Notes: generated from the letters alone by a model not told the origin. 64,000 nucleotides of DNA from Clarkia xantiana subsp. parviflora (GCA_036873135.1 JAPTYO010000005.1:7976166-8040165), one strand, 5' to 3'. Counted from the stretch's first letter, positions 1 to 12,214 are shown. Numbers and translations: made by a program.

Positions 1-839
1 GGAATACTTCTCCAGGGCATCAGCACAAGTATTCACACACTTCAACTAATATCCGGTTGGTGGCCAGCTAGTTAATACAAGAGTCGGTGAATTACATGTG
101 AACTTTACCTTCCCCATTGCTCATACCCTTAGTCAAACCCAACCGGTTTCCAAAGACGTGGTAACTTGGCCTTTTTTTTTTCCAGCACTGCGCTCATACG
201 CCGGGAAGCGAATATTGAGCCTGACCTTAGGTATGAGTTCTGAGTCCATGAGGATACTTCGGGTGCCTCTTCATAAGGCTTCCGGGATCAATCACACGCT
301 CGAGGTGGAGAAGTTTGTGCCCATCCGAATCGCGATGATTCTATCTAGCACAAACGAGCATGACCCCGTGGTCGTACGTGGCACGCGTAGTATGAAGCAC
401 GCATCGATAGCATACCCGAACATCGTCAGGTGTGGGATATGTCAATGATGCTATCACAGACTTTCATCTGGCCAAGAACGTGGTTAATAACGAACAGAGT
501 TCATCACCGGCGAAGTTCAAAACGAAGATCATATCGTGTTACTCCGAAACCAAATGATCGTTTTGCATAACCAAGTTTCCCAACTGGTTCTTAGCCAGTC
601 TTGCTTCGGAATAGGTCCCCCTCTCTTACAAGACGACCGTGCCCGTGTGACAAGGAAAGGCCCACATTCGACATAATTTATGCAGAGGACGTCCTCCTAT
701 GACTTAGTTTATAGACCGTACAATCCGATGTAATCAAACATTATGACGTCGATGAATCATAAACTCAAATTCCAATTCTTTCATTTATCAAAATGTAACT
801 TTCAATCATCAAAATGTTATCACATATACACGCCCACAT
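1..839. other. unassigned, probably old retroelement flank
   Basis: No coding region can be supported here. The stretch lies directly downstream, on the minus strand, of the copia RNase H remnant that ends at 840, where a 3' LTR would be expected. No second LTR copy was found in the window to prove it. The one open frame of about 116 codons (98-448, +) resembles no protein I know and is probably chance. Confidence 0.3.
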
Positions 840-2868
840 TTAAACCCTACGCAATCCAAGCAGTTTCACATGCTTTTCAAATGCCTCTCTGCGTAATGGT
901 TTAGTTAGTGGGTCCGCCACCATGTCATCAGTGGGCGAGTATTCTAAAGTAATTATATTATCTTCTACCATAGATTTAGCATAATTATACTTCACATCAA
1001 TGTGTTTAGTCCTAATATGGTACTTCAGATTCTTTACTGCCGCAATCGCTGCCTGACTGTCAGAGAATACCTTCACAAGTTTACTTCCAACATCACCATC
1101 AAGCAGCACAGTAAGAAGCCTTTTCAGCCAGACCGCTTCCTGTTCATTTTTTGGGAGAGCAATGAATTCCGATTCCATCGTAGAAAGCGCGACACAAATC
1201 GCTTCTACCTCTTCCATGAAATGGCGGCATCAACAAGGATAAACACTCCTCCTGTGGTGGACTTACCATCGTCTGGATCGCCACCATGGTCGGCGTCACT
1301 GAATCCGGTTTATTCTAACTTCCTGCCCTCATAGCACAGTACGTAGTCGGCAGTACCTTTCAGATATCATATGATCCACTTTACAGATTTTAAATGTTGA
1401 TAGTCAGGGTCTGATTGGAATATTGCTACTAGGCCCACAGCGTAACAGATGTCCGACCGAGTGCAAAGCATGGCGTACACGAGACTCCCAACCATGCTTA
1501 AATACTCTGCACTCCTCATCTGTTCACGCTCTTGCTGGTTCTTCGGGCCGTCGCGCTTTGACAACACGCACCCGAATACTACCGGCGTTTCCATGGGTTT
1601 GGCATCCTGTAATCCAAACATTTTCAACAGTTTATTGATGTAGGCTTCCTGAGATAGACATAACCTCCGGATGACACGATCTCTATCATTTTTAATGTCC
1701 AATATGTACGTAGCCTCTCCCATGTCTTTCATCTCAAATAAAGATGCCAATCGGGACTTTGATTCATGCATAAAACTCACATCGTTCGTGGAAATGAGTA
1801 TGTCATCCACGTAAAAAGTTAAGATGACGTACTTTGACCCGGAGGTCTTTGTATACACGTATGGATCCTCGTGGAGATTCACGAATCCGTTTCCAACTAT
1901 TTCCTCGTGGAACCTGCGGTACCATTGCCGAGACGATTGTTTAAGACCGTAATGGATCTTTGGAGTTTACAAACTTTACTTTCGTTACTAGGAGTAATGA
2001 AACCCTCCGGTTGCTCCCTGTAGATCTCTTCCTCCAGGTTTCCGTGGAGGAACGCGGTCTTAACATCCATTTGGTGCAGTTCTAAATCGAGGCTTGCGAC
2101 CAGGGCTATGATTGCCCTGAATGTGGTGTACCTCACAGTCGGTGAGTAAGTCTCATCAAAGTCCACTCCGTGAAGCTGGGTGAATCCTTTCGCACCTAGT
2201 CGAGCATATCGCTCGACATTTCCATCAGCAGTGAGTTTCATTTTCAGAACCCACTTCGCCCCTATGGCCCTGCGGTTAGTAGGTAAATCAACTAAAGACC
2301 ACACAAAGTTGGATTTCATTGAGGCGATCTCTTCCTCCATTGCTTTCCTCGATTCCTTCGCTTGAGGTCCTTTCAACGCTTGTTGAACCGTCACTGGTTC
2401 GTCAACAGAAGATAGGGTGAATATTTCACCATTCTCAATGGGATACTTCTTGGGAGAAGTTTGATGCCTTTGACTTCGTCTAGGCTCGTTAATCCCATCT
2501 TGAGTTTGAACATTGCTCCCACTCGGAATAATGCTTTCTATCGGAGCATCACTCCCACTGGGAACAAGGGCAGCGCTGAAACCTTGACCTGCAACTTTTC
2601 TTGGACAACCTCTCGGTCTCGGAACCAAGTTGGTTAATCCACTCCCACTGGGAACAATGGGTAGTTGTGGAATTATTGGATTTTCATCCAGCGGTCCGGC
2701 AACGTAATTATCAGGTTCAACTTGATTCGCACCTGCAGCAACAGTGATTTGTGTGGAAGGATTGAGTCCTCCCACTGGATTTACTATGAAAATGTCCCCA
2801 TCTTCATTTACCATCTCATTCACTTGCGTTGCTGCCTCAAACTCCCACTCGAAGTAAGTGGGACCTGA
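840..2868 (-). pseudogene. Ty1/copia pol remnant (reverse transcriptase and RNase H)
   Basis: This minus-strand stretch encodes the C-terminal half of a copia polyprotein, which copies element RNA into DNA. The segment at 2823-1897 holds a low-complexity linker with repeated PSGS and then the N-terminal part of reverse transcriptase, including a copia-like MDVKTAFLHGNLEEEIY block. The segment at 1882-1367 carries the catalytic YVDDIL motif. The stretch from about 1335 to 840 is RNase H, with an SDADHGGDP-like first part, the SEFIAL block and the usual ADPLTK tail. Frame changes near 1885 and an in-frame stop between 1330 and 1217 disrupt it. Integrase, protease and gag are not recognisable upstream. 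It may belong to the same minus-strand element as the LTR at 11615-12214, but no matching 3' LTR was found, so it may equally be a separate old copy. Confidence 0.9.
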
Positions 2869-3944
2869 CTGTCATTGTTATCCTGCTCCAATTCGATCAA
2901 GACTTCGACTGTTATATCTCACCAAGCTTTGAAAATTCGTCCTTAAGGCATGTAACGTCTCATGTTCGACCACGGAACCATTTAAACATCTCACAAGCTA
3001 ATTTAAACATGTATCCTCTAAGAGTAGTCTTCATACTCTCGTTTCAAATACTTGTTTAATGCGCATGTTAATGTGGCATGCTGATAAGAGTTAACTCATT
3101 ATCATTCGTTTTAGCTTTTATGGCGTCGTGTTTGACCGATTTTGTTGATAAAGTGTGTTATCAATGTGAATGTGTTGCCAAACTTCTCGCTCAGGGCATT
3201 TAGTGGGAGAGTCATTTTACCGACGTCATCCTCTTCATTTGCTAATTCATCTTAAAGACTTATCCTTCTTTGAACCATGCATTGGGCTTTCACCTTATGC
3301 GTTAGTTAACACTTTACGAGTTCGTGGTAGCCTTTTAAAGCACACCTCTTTAAGTTGTGTAAGCATTGAATGAAATATTCCCAAAGGGAGGCAAATAAAA
3401 TTCAGCATTCATCAAAACACTTCATCATTAAATTCGTATTTTAGAAACGACGTGTTCCGTCTTTCGAGGTACACGCGCCTGTGGCGCCTATTCCACGTTT
3501 TTATCCCATGGATTAAATCGTTTTGTTTCCAAAATTCAATTTTAATTTAATCTGATCGGTGTCAAACACGTTCATCATTACAGAATTTATCATATAATGG
3601 AGTATTCACAAATAAAAAAGAAGTAAATCGGTTCGCCCTTAGAACTATGCAATCGATGGACATTAATGGTATTTCGATGTTTCGCAATATTTAGATTAAT
3701 GAGTGTGAGTAATTATGTTTGAACCGACCATCTTTGTGGATATTTCGATTTTAACTTCGTTTCGGATTGATCCCATTTTATTAGGTCGATTAATTTTGAC
3801 AAGTAGATCTCATTTCAAATCGAATGGAAACTACTTTATTCAATAAATCCGAATCTTAATCAACCAAAATTCAAACGTTAAACAAAAAAAATAGGAAATC
3901 CATCAATGACAATAATAAGGTTTCTGATCATAGATTGAAGCTTC
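2869..3944. other. unassigned AT-rich DNA
   Basis: Nothing coding can be supported. Traces of open frame continue on the minus strand for about 60 bases beyond 2868 and then break off at stops, as expected for decayed copia sequence. No terminal repeats were found. Confidence 0.3.
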
Positions 3945-3952
3945 ATTGCAGG

Positions 3953-4535
3953 TAGGGGTGAAACCGGACCGGTCGGACCGGTCGGACCGGTTTTTCGCTT
4001 GGTTCGGTCGGTTATCCATATTTTCGGTCCGGTTTTTTCCTTTAAAAAATCCGACCAAAAAACTGTATGAGGAAAAATAAACCGTCCATTGGTAGTACGG
4101 TTTTTTCGGTTCGGTTTTCGGTTTAAACCGAAAATCCAAAATTAACAATCACCGTTTAAAATTCTCATTATTTTCATGGAATTTATCAAACCGAAATGAA
4201 AAATAGCGTCAATTAATATAATTATATAAATTATAAAACAAAATTAGAAAAAATAATCTTCATAAGTGACTATTTTATAATTTTTGTTAACCTAATTAAT
4301 TAATTATATTGATTAATATTAACTAATATAGTATATATTTTACATATTTAGTTAGCATAACGGTCGGTTCGGTCCCCACGGTCCTCAAATCTTAAAATCC
4401 GAACCGAAAAACCGAACTAGAGTAAAAAAATCCGACCAAAAACCAAACCGTATATTTCGGATTCGGTTTTTTCGGTCCGGACCGGTTCGGTTTTCACCGG
4501 TTTTTCGGACCAACCGGATTTTGGTTTCACCCCTA
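3953..4535. mobile_element. non-autonomous hAT-type element (MITE)
   Basis: The element begins TAGGGGTGAAACC and ends GGTTTCACCCCTA, a terminal inverted repeat of at least 13 bp. It is flanked on both sides by the perfect 8-bp duplication ATTGCAGG (3945-3952 and 4536-4543), the length made by hAT transposases. The interior is rich in degenerate CCGGTTCGG words at both ends with an AT-rich core near 4200-4350. There is no transposase frame, so it must move in trans. It interrupts the minus-strand coding-like stretch that continues as the ORF at 4614-5333. A second copy in inverted orientation starts at 63700. Confidence 0.9.
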
Positions 4536-4613
4536 ATTGCAGGTAGGATAGACAAGCAGTCTCGACCACGTTCAGCGATCCACCTGAAAGAATTCACAAG
4601 TGGATGTCTTGCA

Positions 4614-5333
4614 TCAAATAAAACGTCTTTCAGTTATTATGTGTGTGGTAAACAAGGCATACATATTAGGGCACACGAATCTACGGTGGTTTGCACCGGA
4701 CCATCGTTTAGACTTTTTGTTGTTGGGTTTAGCCAAGCATTTCCGAAGACCGTCAAATCTGTCATCGGATGTCTCGGGTTCTTTGAAGGTGTTTCCCTCC
4801 TCATGGTCGGCTTCGTACTGATCCACGATCGTCTTAATCGATGTGATCATACGTGTGAGTCTATCATCGTCAGCAAACCATGAAAGATGAAACATCTTCA
4901 TTACTTTCCGAGCTCTTGTCCGTACGTCTACTTCGTCAGCGGGTTCATGAGCGGTTATAACACCGTCATCACTGCATAGAATTCTATAGTATTCTGCCAT
5001 GAGGTCTTTTGCTTCAGCGGCCTTCCCTTCACCGTAGTGAAGGCGAATGGCACACCAAAGATGCAATGCGCTGCTCTCAATAAACGCCTCCTCTGCTTCA
5101 ACTGACTGTTTCGAGTAAATTAATCCTCGTGCTGTCTGATCTTTCCTCAACCTTTTCATGCTGTTGTAGGGGTATGGAATTCCATATTCGTCCGTCTCGA
5201 TCCTATTTGCCTTTGGATTGATTCGATCATCAACATTCGCAGAAATAAGGATTTCCTAACCACTGTCTTTCCAATCATCATAATCCATACCATCCAGATT
5301 GCGAGGTTCATAGAAGCGTACAGACCCAGCCAT
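4614..5333 (-). pseudogene. interrupted ORF of unknown family
   Basis: A minus-strand frame starts at an ATG (5333-5331), is broken by a single TAG after 25 codons, and then runs open to 4614, about 240 codons in all. The product is acidic and mostly helical in character, with WKDS, ALHLWCAIRLHYGEG and AEYYRIL segments. I do not recognise a domain. Coding-like sequence goes on past 4614 in another frame up to the hAT insertion at 4543, which suggests a longer ancestral reading frame. It lies downstream of the AT-rich leader and LTR at 5334-12214 on the same strand, where gag of a copia element would sit. A copia-type gag is therefore possible, but a captured host gene fragment is not excluded. 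Confidence 0.45.
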
Positions 5334-6792
5334 GAAAACTAGCACAATGATAATCATGCATAATCAAGGTGATAATAACATTTTGAAAAAGAATTGCATA
5401 CATCGAATATCTATTAAGAATACGAAAAATAATGATTAATCAGCCATCTAAACCTACCGACCGCCAGTAAACCGAGGGAAGGGGGTTCGTGAAAGAGTTC
5501 ACATTACTGTCGTCTTCAATCCAATAGATCAGTCTCTTAAAAACGGTTTTATTCGAAAATTACCGGAACGGGAACTTTAAAATAAGCATACCTGATCTTG
5601 GCTTTCCCAAGGCCCTTTTGTATTTTAAAATGTTCCGATGAATTTACGCATGCCTATATAATTCTACTTCACAAGTAAATTATGATAGCAAGCCAAAATT
5701 CATCAATCAAACCACAAATCATGCATACTGTCATGCGTTTAATGCTCTGAGGAACTCATGCTAGCATATACATAATTATACTTTCCAAGTAAACTATCAC
5801 ATGCAGCTACATCCTAAACATTCAGGCATACGTGTCATACATGGAAACTTCCACATCAAACATCCATATTTGGGGACTGGCTTTTGTTTTTAAAACATTT
5901 AAAATATTATGGGATGACTTGCAATTCATGCTTAAAATTAATCATGCGTGTTTCTAGACATGAATCCTAGACAATCGCAATCATCGCAGCATGTCTATCC
6001 TAGTGCGCGAACCATCTATTTAACCAGGGCTCTGCCCACAATATCCAGCTAGCTTGACATAGTCAAGATAACAGTTCTAATAAATATATGTGATGAAAAG
6101 TAAACAATTTCAATTCAGCCCTCTAATTAATCCTTTCCCTAAATCATGCATTTCTAAGATCCATCCCCATAGTCGAAACTAGGCATTTAAGGTTTAATAA
6201 AAAATATGAAAGTTTTAAACCTCCGAGCACCGTGTAGACTAATTAAAGTTAAAAAACATTTGGATTTTAAAACTTGACCATCCTATTTTATTAATTGACT
6301 TGAATTCAATTTTGAAAAATCCGGTTCGGTTCAGTCAATTTCGGTCCAGTTCGGTCCAGTAAATCAGGTTTGGTTCGATTTTATTTTTAAAATCTGGTTC
6401 GGCCCGACCGGTCCAATAAAATAGGGTTCGTTTCAACACACAAAACCGGTTCGGTTAGGTCCACTTAGTTACCCCGGTTTGACCCAACCCGTCTTGGTCT
6501 AACCGATTAAGAAAATCCGGTTTGGTTTTATTCCTATCCGGTTTAGCAAATTGGACCGGCCCATTAATCACATAGGGTTGGGCCGAAATAATCTTGTGAG
6601 CTAAATAGGGTTTTAAAGTCCACTAAAAACTTAACTTAGCCTACAAGAATTATTAACTATATAAAATAATTTCCAATATTGCATATATATATAAAAATCG
6701 GCACACATCTATATATATATTTATTGTCAAGATTCTATCTATAAGATGTAAATCAGTCAACAATATATATACAAATATATAAATTTTGGCCC

Positions 6793-6826
<34 letters not shown>
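5334..6826 (-). other. AT-rich leader of minus-strand LTR element, first part
   Basis: This non-coding stretch contains a degenerate GGTTCGGT-rich patch at about 6310-6560 and an (AT)n run at 6796-6827. The part from about 6620 is similar to 38928-39060, which lies in the same position relative to the LTR at 41276-41873. I therefore read it as internal leader sequence of the element whose LTR is 11615-12214, interrupted by the copia insertion at 6827-11023. Confidence 0.5.
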
Positions 6827-6828
<2 letters not shown>

Positions 6829-6939
6829 TTACAATTAGAGAGCTGTTATTTCTTGACACCTCTAGGGTTGAGCAGAGACTTGTATATATAGTGTAGCTCC
6901 TTATCCTTAATGGTAACAATAATATCTCTATCTCTAACA
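6827..6939 (-). repeat. 3' LTR of the 113-bp-LTR copia
   Basis: Read on the minus strand it begins TGTTAGAG next to the purine tract and ends near CTAATTGTAAGT. It differs from the 10911-11023 copy at very few positions. An LTR this short leaves little room for promoter sequence, although a TATATATAG stretch is present. Confidence 0.88.
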
Positions 6940-7035
6940 CTTCCTCTCAAGTTGAAGCATACATATCATGTGCACCAAGCTTGCTACAAATATACTGACT
7001 CTGAGAGCCACCAAGGGCTTTTGTGAGAATATCAG

Positions 7036-9681
7036 CTAGTTGATTACTTGAACTGACAGATTCGGTGCAATTATCTTGGAGATGACCTTCTCGTGGATAA
7101 AGTGGCAGTCGATTTCTATATGTTTGGATCTTTCATGGAAGACTGGATTTGAGGCTATGTGTAGAGCTGCTTGGTTATCACAATAAAGTTTCATTAGTTT
7201 ATTATCTCCAATCTTCAACTCTTGAAGAAGTTGTTTGACCCAAAGAAGCTCACACGTACCAACTGCCATGGCCCTGTACTCTGCTTCAGCGCTAGAACGA
7301 GCAAAAACGTTTTGTTTCTTACTTTTCCACGATATTAGATTTCCTCCGAGAAAGTCACAATAGCCGGACGTAGACCTTCTGTCTACTGGACAACCTGCCC
7401 AACCAGCATCAGTGTAAGCCACCATTTCAGTGTTTCCTTTATCTTTATATATCAACCCTTGACCTGGAGCCTTCTTGATATAACGAAGTATTCGCATCAC
7501 CGCATGCCAGTTTCAACACAGGGAGATTGCATGAATTGGCTGACCACCCCTACTGCAAACGAGATGTCTGGTCTAGTGATAGTGAGATAGAACATTACCC
7601 ACCAACCTTCTATATCTTTCAGGGTTATCAAATAACTCCCCCTGATTCGGAAGTAGTTTACTATTAGGATCCATGGGACTATCAACAGGCCTACAATCCA
7701 ACATGCCGGTTTCTTCCAGAATATCTAGTGCATATTTCCTTTGAGAAATGCAAATATCATTCGTTGATTGAACAACTCCAGTTCCAAGGAAATATTTAAG
7801 ATTTCCTAAATATTTGGTTTGGAAGTGACTGAATAAGTGCATCTTCAGTTGTTTAATCTTATCATGATTGCTCCCAGTAATAATGATGTCATCAACATAA
7901 ACGATTAGATACACGCAAAGACCAGAAGAAGAGTGTGAGTAGAAGACAGAATGGTCAGTTTCGCTCCGACTCATCCCAAATTTCTGAATAATAGAGCTGA
8001 ATTTTCCAAACCAGGCCCGTGGTGATTGGTCGAGTCCATATAAAGAGCAATGCATCTTACAAACAAGTCCTGACTCCTCCTGAGCAACAAATTCAGGTGG
8101 TTGCTCCATGTAAATCTCTTCTTCAAGCTCTCCATGAAGAAATGCGTTTTTAATATCTAATTGATGCAACGACCAATGTTGGATAGTTGCAATAGAGAGA
8201 AGTAACCATACAGAAGGAATCTTTGCTACGGGAGAAAACGTATACCCATAATCTAGAATATAAACTTGAGTATAGCCTTTGGCCACAAGACGTGCTTTAA
8301 GGCGGTCAATTTGACCATCAGCTCCAACCTTTATAGCAAACACCCATCTACAACCAACAGTTTTCTTTTCCGGCGGCAATCAGACCAGATCCGATGTACC
8401 ACTTTGCTCCAAGGCCTGCATCTCGTCAATCATTGCTTGCTTCCATCCGGGATGAGCAAGCGCATCACGAACAGTTTTGGGAATAGTAACGGACGACAAT
8501 GATGAAACAAAAGTAAAGTGGGATGGAGAAAGCCGATGAAAACTCAAGAAGTTATAAATATGATGAGTGTTACGAGTGAATCTACTTCCCTTTCGAAGGG
8601 CAATGGGTAACTCTTCAGATGAGTCAGGCTGGTCTGTAGTCGGTTCAGACACTCGAGATGGAGTAGTATCTGTAGAGGTCTCTATTGCAGTAGATTGTCT
8701 CTGTCGACGTTGATATTGAAGAATAGGCGATGGATCAACCGATGAAGGTGGAACTTTTATCACAACGGAAGGAGATCGTGGAGCCTCTGACACAAGTGGA
8801 GGAGAGAGACGCATTTCTGACACAACAGGAGGAGATGGAGTTTGTATCGGAAATGATGGTGGACTTGGGATAGGAAGTGATAACACATCCAGTTTAGATG
8901 ATGACTCGGCTATGGAATGAGGGAAATATCGCGTGTCTTCAAAAATTGTTACATCTGCAGACATATAGTATAGGTTCTTGACCGGAGAATAACAACGATA
9001 TCCTTTCTGCAACCTGGAATATCCTAAAAAAATGCACTTGATGGCACGTGCAGCAAGTTTGTCAAGTCCCGGAGAAAAATCATGAACAAAGAAGATAGAA
9101 GGTTCACATGAAGACGAAGGCATTCCATTTATCAAATGACAAGCTGTTAAAACAGCATCACCCCAGTAGTGGACTGACACATTTTCATGGAGCAATAATG
9201 TGCGAGTAGTATCAATCAAATGCCTGTTTTTTCGTTCGGCAATACCATTTTGCTGCGGTGTATGAGGACATGTGGACTGATGTATAATTCCATGTTGACT
9301 CAGAAATGATGAAAACGTTCCCGCGAAATATTCCCGTGCATTATCACTGCGAAGAATTTTGACTTTCTTATCAAACTGTGTCTGAATTTCAGCAAAAAAA
9401 GGACTGGAATATTGGAAATAGCTCGGAACGTTCTTTCATTAAAATATCCAAGTGCAACGGGAGAACTCATCAATGAAAGTGAACGAAGTACTTATACCCA
9501 CCAGAGGTAGGTACACGACTAGGACCCCAAATATCAGAGTGTATAACAGAAAAAGGAGAATTGACCCTGGTTTCACCATGACTTCCGAAGCTAGATCGAA
9601 TATGTTTCCCGAGTTGACATGATTCACATGTAGTGTTTTGAGCTTATCCAATTTGGGAACCATTTGCTGAAGTTTGGACAA
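7036..9681 (-). pseudogene. copia pol remnant (integrase, RT, RNase H)
   Basis: In minus-strand order, 9681-9439 is integrase core sequence with an SRCTWIF-like segment, and 9219-8380 is the integrase C-terminal region followed by a long Pro/Ser-rich linker. The segment 8379-7573 is reverse transcriptase with KNAFLHGELEEEIY and the catalytic YVDDIII, and 7500-7036 is RNase H with the SSAEAEYRA block. The frame breaks between segments near 9430-9220, 8380 and 7690-7500, so no complete polyprotein can be made. It is flanked by the element's own LTRs. Confidence 0.88.
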
Positions 9682-9839
9682 ACTGGGAAGACCAAGACGA
9701 TTGTGAAGAAGGTTTGGAGACTCTGCAGCAAAAATAATTTAGGATGAATTAAGGTAGTAAAGTCCTCCTAATTCATATCCCACAACAATTGTTCATCCGG
9801 TACTAAGTTCACGTATAAAAAGTGAGTCTTTACCGAAGG

Positions 9840-10508
9840 TTATTGAACAATTGAATGAACGTACCAGTTTGCTGACAAAGATGAGGTTGAAGCGACAACC
9901 AGGGATGTATAAACAGACTCCAATGATAGAGAATGCATTGGTGAGACTTTACCAATTCCCTTGGGAGCAACTCTAGAGCCATTTGCAAGAGTAATTTGAT
10001 GACTAGAGTTTAATGGAGATATAGAGTCAAAAGAGGAAAGGTTACCCGTAATGTGGTCTGAAGCACCTGAATCAGTAATCCATAGATTTTTAATATTACC
10101 AGACTGGAACATGCAAGCGGTAGAACTAGTAGTAGCAGATGCTTGAACTTGTGCTCCCTTAATCTTCTTAAACTCCATAAACCTACTATATTCCGTTGCA
10201 AAAACAGTAATGTATTCTGTTGGAGACATGACGAAATTCAACCAGATGACTTTGAACTGGAGCAACTGAGCGATTTTAACCTGATAGACCAGACCGATTA
10301 AAGCAATCACTGGCCAACATATCCAAAAATCCCGGAGCGACTGAACGGAATCCGGACTGAACCTGACAGATAGCAGCAAACAGAGCTGTGAGTACAAGCG
10401 ATGGATGAAGGCACAAACAGCAGCGGCGCGTGAGGCGGAAACCGACGAAAGGTACATGAATGAAGTCAGACGATGCCGACGACTCAAAAGGCGGAGACGC
10501 GACGACAA
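9840..10508 (-). pseudogene. copia protease and residual gag region
   Basis: The useful signal is the protease motif LWITDSGASDHIT followed by a TLANGSR segment, at about 10085-9960 on the minus strand. The codons before it do not form a recognisable gag or zinc knuckle. Upstream, 10400-10790 is GC-rich and contains a duplicated GGTGGCGCGTGGCTTACACG block at 10520 and 10664. Gag therefore appears to have been deleted or replaced. A frame break separates this from the integrase at 9681. Confidence 0.75.
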
Positions 10509-10898
10509 ACGACGGCCGGATAGGTGGCGCGTGGCTTACACGCGCCGACAGAGACGACGGATACGACGACGCGTGACGGCGGATCTCGATGAGTCACTGC
10601 AGGAATTGGGTCGGAATCGGCCGGCGAGATGAACGACGGAAACGCGACAACGAACGGATGCCGAGAAGGTGGCGCGTGGCTTACACGCGCCGGAGACAAC
10701 TTCAGACGGCGGCGGCGCGTGGAGGCACGTGTGGAGGAAGACGGCGCCGGAGGAACACTGGATGCGACGACCGGCAGCTTCTGAGGTGATTGGCGATGTC
10801 AATTTTGAAAGATAAACCCTAATTTCAAAGGGTTCTATCGGACTGATGAAGGAACTTGGCTGCTCCAGGAGAAATAATGATCCTAGGTTAGACTTTAG

Positions 10899-10910
10899 GC
10901 TCTGATACCA
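10899..10910 (-). other. primer binding site (initiator tRNA-Met type)
   Basis: Read on the minus strand, TGGTATCAGAGC matches the 3' end complement of plant initiator tRNA-Met. It sits directly inside the 10911-11023 LTR, which fixes that repeat as the 5' LTR. Confidence 0.9.
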
Positions 10911-11023
10911 ACTTACAATTAGAGAGCTGTTATTCCTTGACACCTCTAGGGTTGAGCAGAGACTTGTATATATAGTGTAGCTCCTTATCCTTAATGGTAA
11001 CAATAATATCTCTATCTCTAACA
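10911..11023 (-). repeat. 5' LTR of the 113-bp-LTR copia
   Basis: This is the partner of 6827-6939, the same length and nearly identical. It is followed on the + strand by ATATG, where the interrupted leader sequence resumes. Confidence 0.88.
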
Positions 11024-11614
11024 ATATGTATATTTTTATTGCCAATATCTTTAATAGAGAAACAAATATACTGACAATATATTTTCTTAATCTTTTTTAG
11101 GTAACTAAATCTATCAATAATATCTTTAATCCTTATAATTTAGCTAGGTATATTGATAGTTATATATTTCTATATATTTAATGTGAACCTATCCATATAT
11201 TTCCAATTATAGATATATTGTTACCTTTAATAAAAATTAAAATATGGTAAACAATAATCTAGACCTATTTCGGCCGAAACTTTTAACTTGGGGCCTAAGA
11301 AATTAAAAATCTTACCTTGTAATTCCTATAGGATTCGGCCGAAAACACCAAATTGGAAATAAGTGGTAAAATTTCAAGATCAAATTTTAATAAGATCTAC
11401 AATTCAATGTTTGATTTTGATAAAAGTCCCATTATTCTTGAAGATCATGAACATCAAATTTTACTAAGAACATCATGAAAATTTCAGCACATCAACTTAA
11501 AAAACTTCGAAAACTTTAGAAAGTCACATCTTTAAATTTATGGCCAGAAACTCAAATTTTCAAGAACATCATTTTATCAAAATCAAGAACTTCTAACACA
11601 GGCTCTGATACCAC
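11024..11614 (-). other. AT-rich leader of minus-strand LTR element, second part
   Basis: This is a non-coding leader. It is similar over most of its length to 40780-41275, with the same CGGCCGAAA words and the same GATCATGAACATCAAATTTTA block. At 11601-11613 it contains the initiator tRNA-Met primer binding site (GGCTCTGATACCA on +), directly inside the LTR. Confidence 0.75.
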
Positions 11615-12214
11615 TGTTGGATTACGGGGCAGATTACTACGGAAACATAAACAAGGTACATGCTTGTAATCAGAATTACGTAGCGGAAGATATGCACATA
11701 CTTTAAACCCTTTCCATAGACCCAAGGATCCTACTGAGGGAGTTCACGACCCACCAGATGGAACCCGTAGAAGTTATTGTTAAGGATGTCCTACGCGGTA
11801 TTAGCTCCACAGCAAAGCCTCTGGTCGATTCTTGGCAGGGATGGATCTCCGAAGTGTTTTGCTCTAAGCAAATTGGCACACCTTTGGTGGTGCGAGTGGT
11901 TCGGCCGAATTAGTACTTTTAGGGGGGAGGGTTTTCTCTCAAATCACTACTTAGGAGGAATTGTGAATTACCCCATGTAAAACCCTAACACCCTTTATTT
12001 ATAGGAGGAGCAAAATGGACAAACGTCCACTTTGCCCTCACTACTAATATTCGGTCGGCCATGTATAAGGGAGACCCAATATTTTGGGCCTCTCATGTCA
12101 ATTGGAATTTGGGTCAAGCCCAATTTCCCTGATGTGACATTTACCCAATTTCTTAGATAACATATAGATATTAATGGGCTTCCAATTACGGCGTCAGATC
12201 ACCATATGCTAACA
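11615..12214 (-). repeat. 5' LTR, family A copy 1 (minus-strand element)
   Basis: The 600-bp LTR runs from TGTTGGATTACG to ATGCTAACA on the + strand and abuts the tRNA-Met primer binding site at 11601-11613. The 598-bp sequence at 41276-41873 is a second copy of the family with the same arrangement. The matching 3' LTR of this copy is not in the window. It is either beyond position 1 or lost. Confidence 0.8.

Larger units (their letters stand above)
6827..11023 (-). mobile_element. defective Ty1/copia retrotransposon with 113-bp LTRs
   Basis: Two almost identical 113-bp direct repeats bound the element (6827-6939 and 10911-11023). A primer binding site complementary to initiator tRNA-Met (GCTCTGATACCA on the + strand, 10899-10910) adjoins the right repeat, and a purine-rich tract (GAGAGGAAG on the minus strand, 6940-6950) adjoins the left one, so the element reads on the minus strand. 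The interior holds protease, integrase, RT and RNase H remains but lacks almost all of gag. The flanks are AT-rich, so the target duplication is only approximate (ATATA/ATATG). It interrupts the leader of the LTR element ending at 12214. Confidence 0.9.

Noticed and set aside
98..448. 116-codon plus-strand frame at the window start
   Set aside because: No recognisable domain and located where a degenerate LTR is expected.
6310..6560. A third copy of the TAGGGGTGAAA hAT family
   Set aside because: It has similar CCGGTT words but no terminal inverted repeat or 8-bp duplication.
10405..10789. Overlapping Arg-rich frames on both strands
   Set aside because: GC-rich duplicated non-coding DNA inside a gag-deleted copia; no start context or domain.
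11601..11613. tRNA gene fragment (GGCTCTGATACCA)
   Set aside because: It is the reverse of the tRNA-Met primer binding site next to an LTR, and recurs at 10899, 21534, 32110 and 41262 in the same context.
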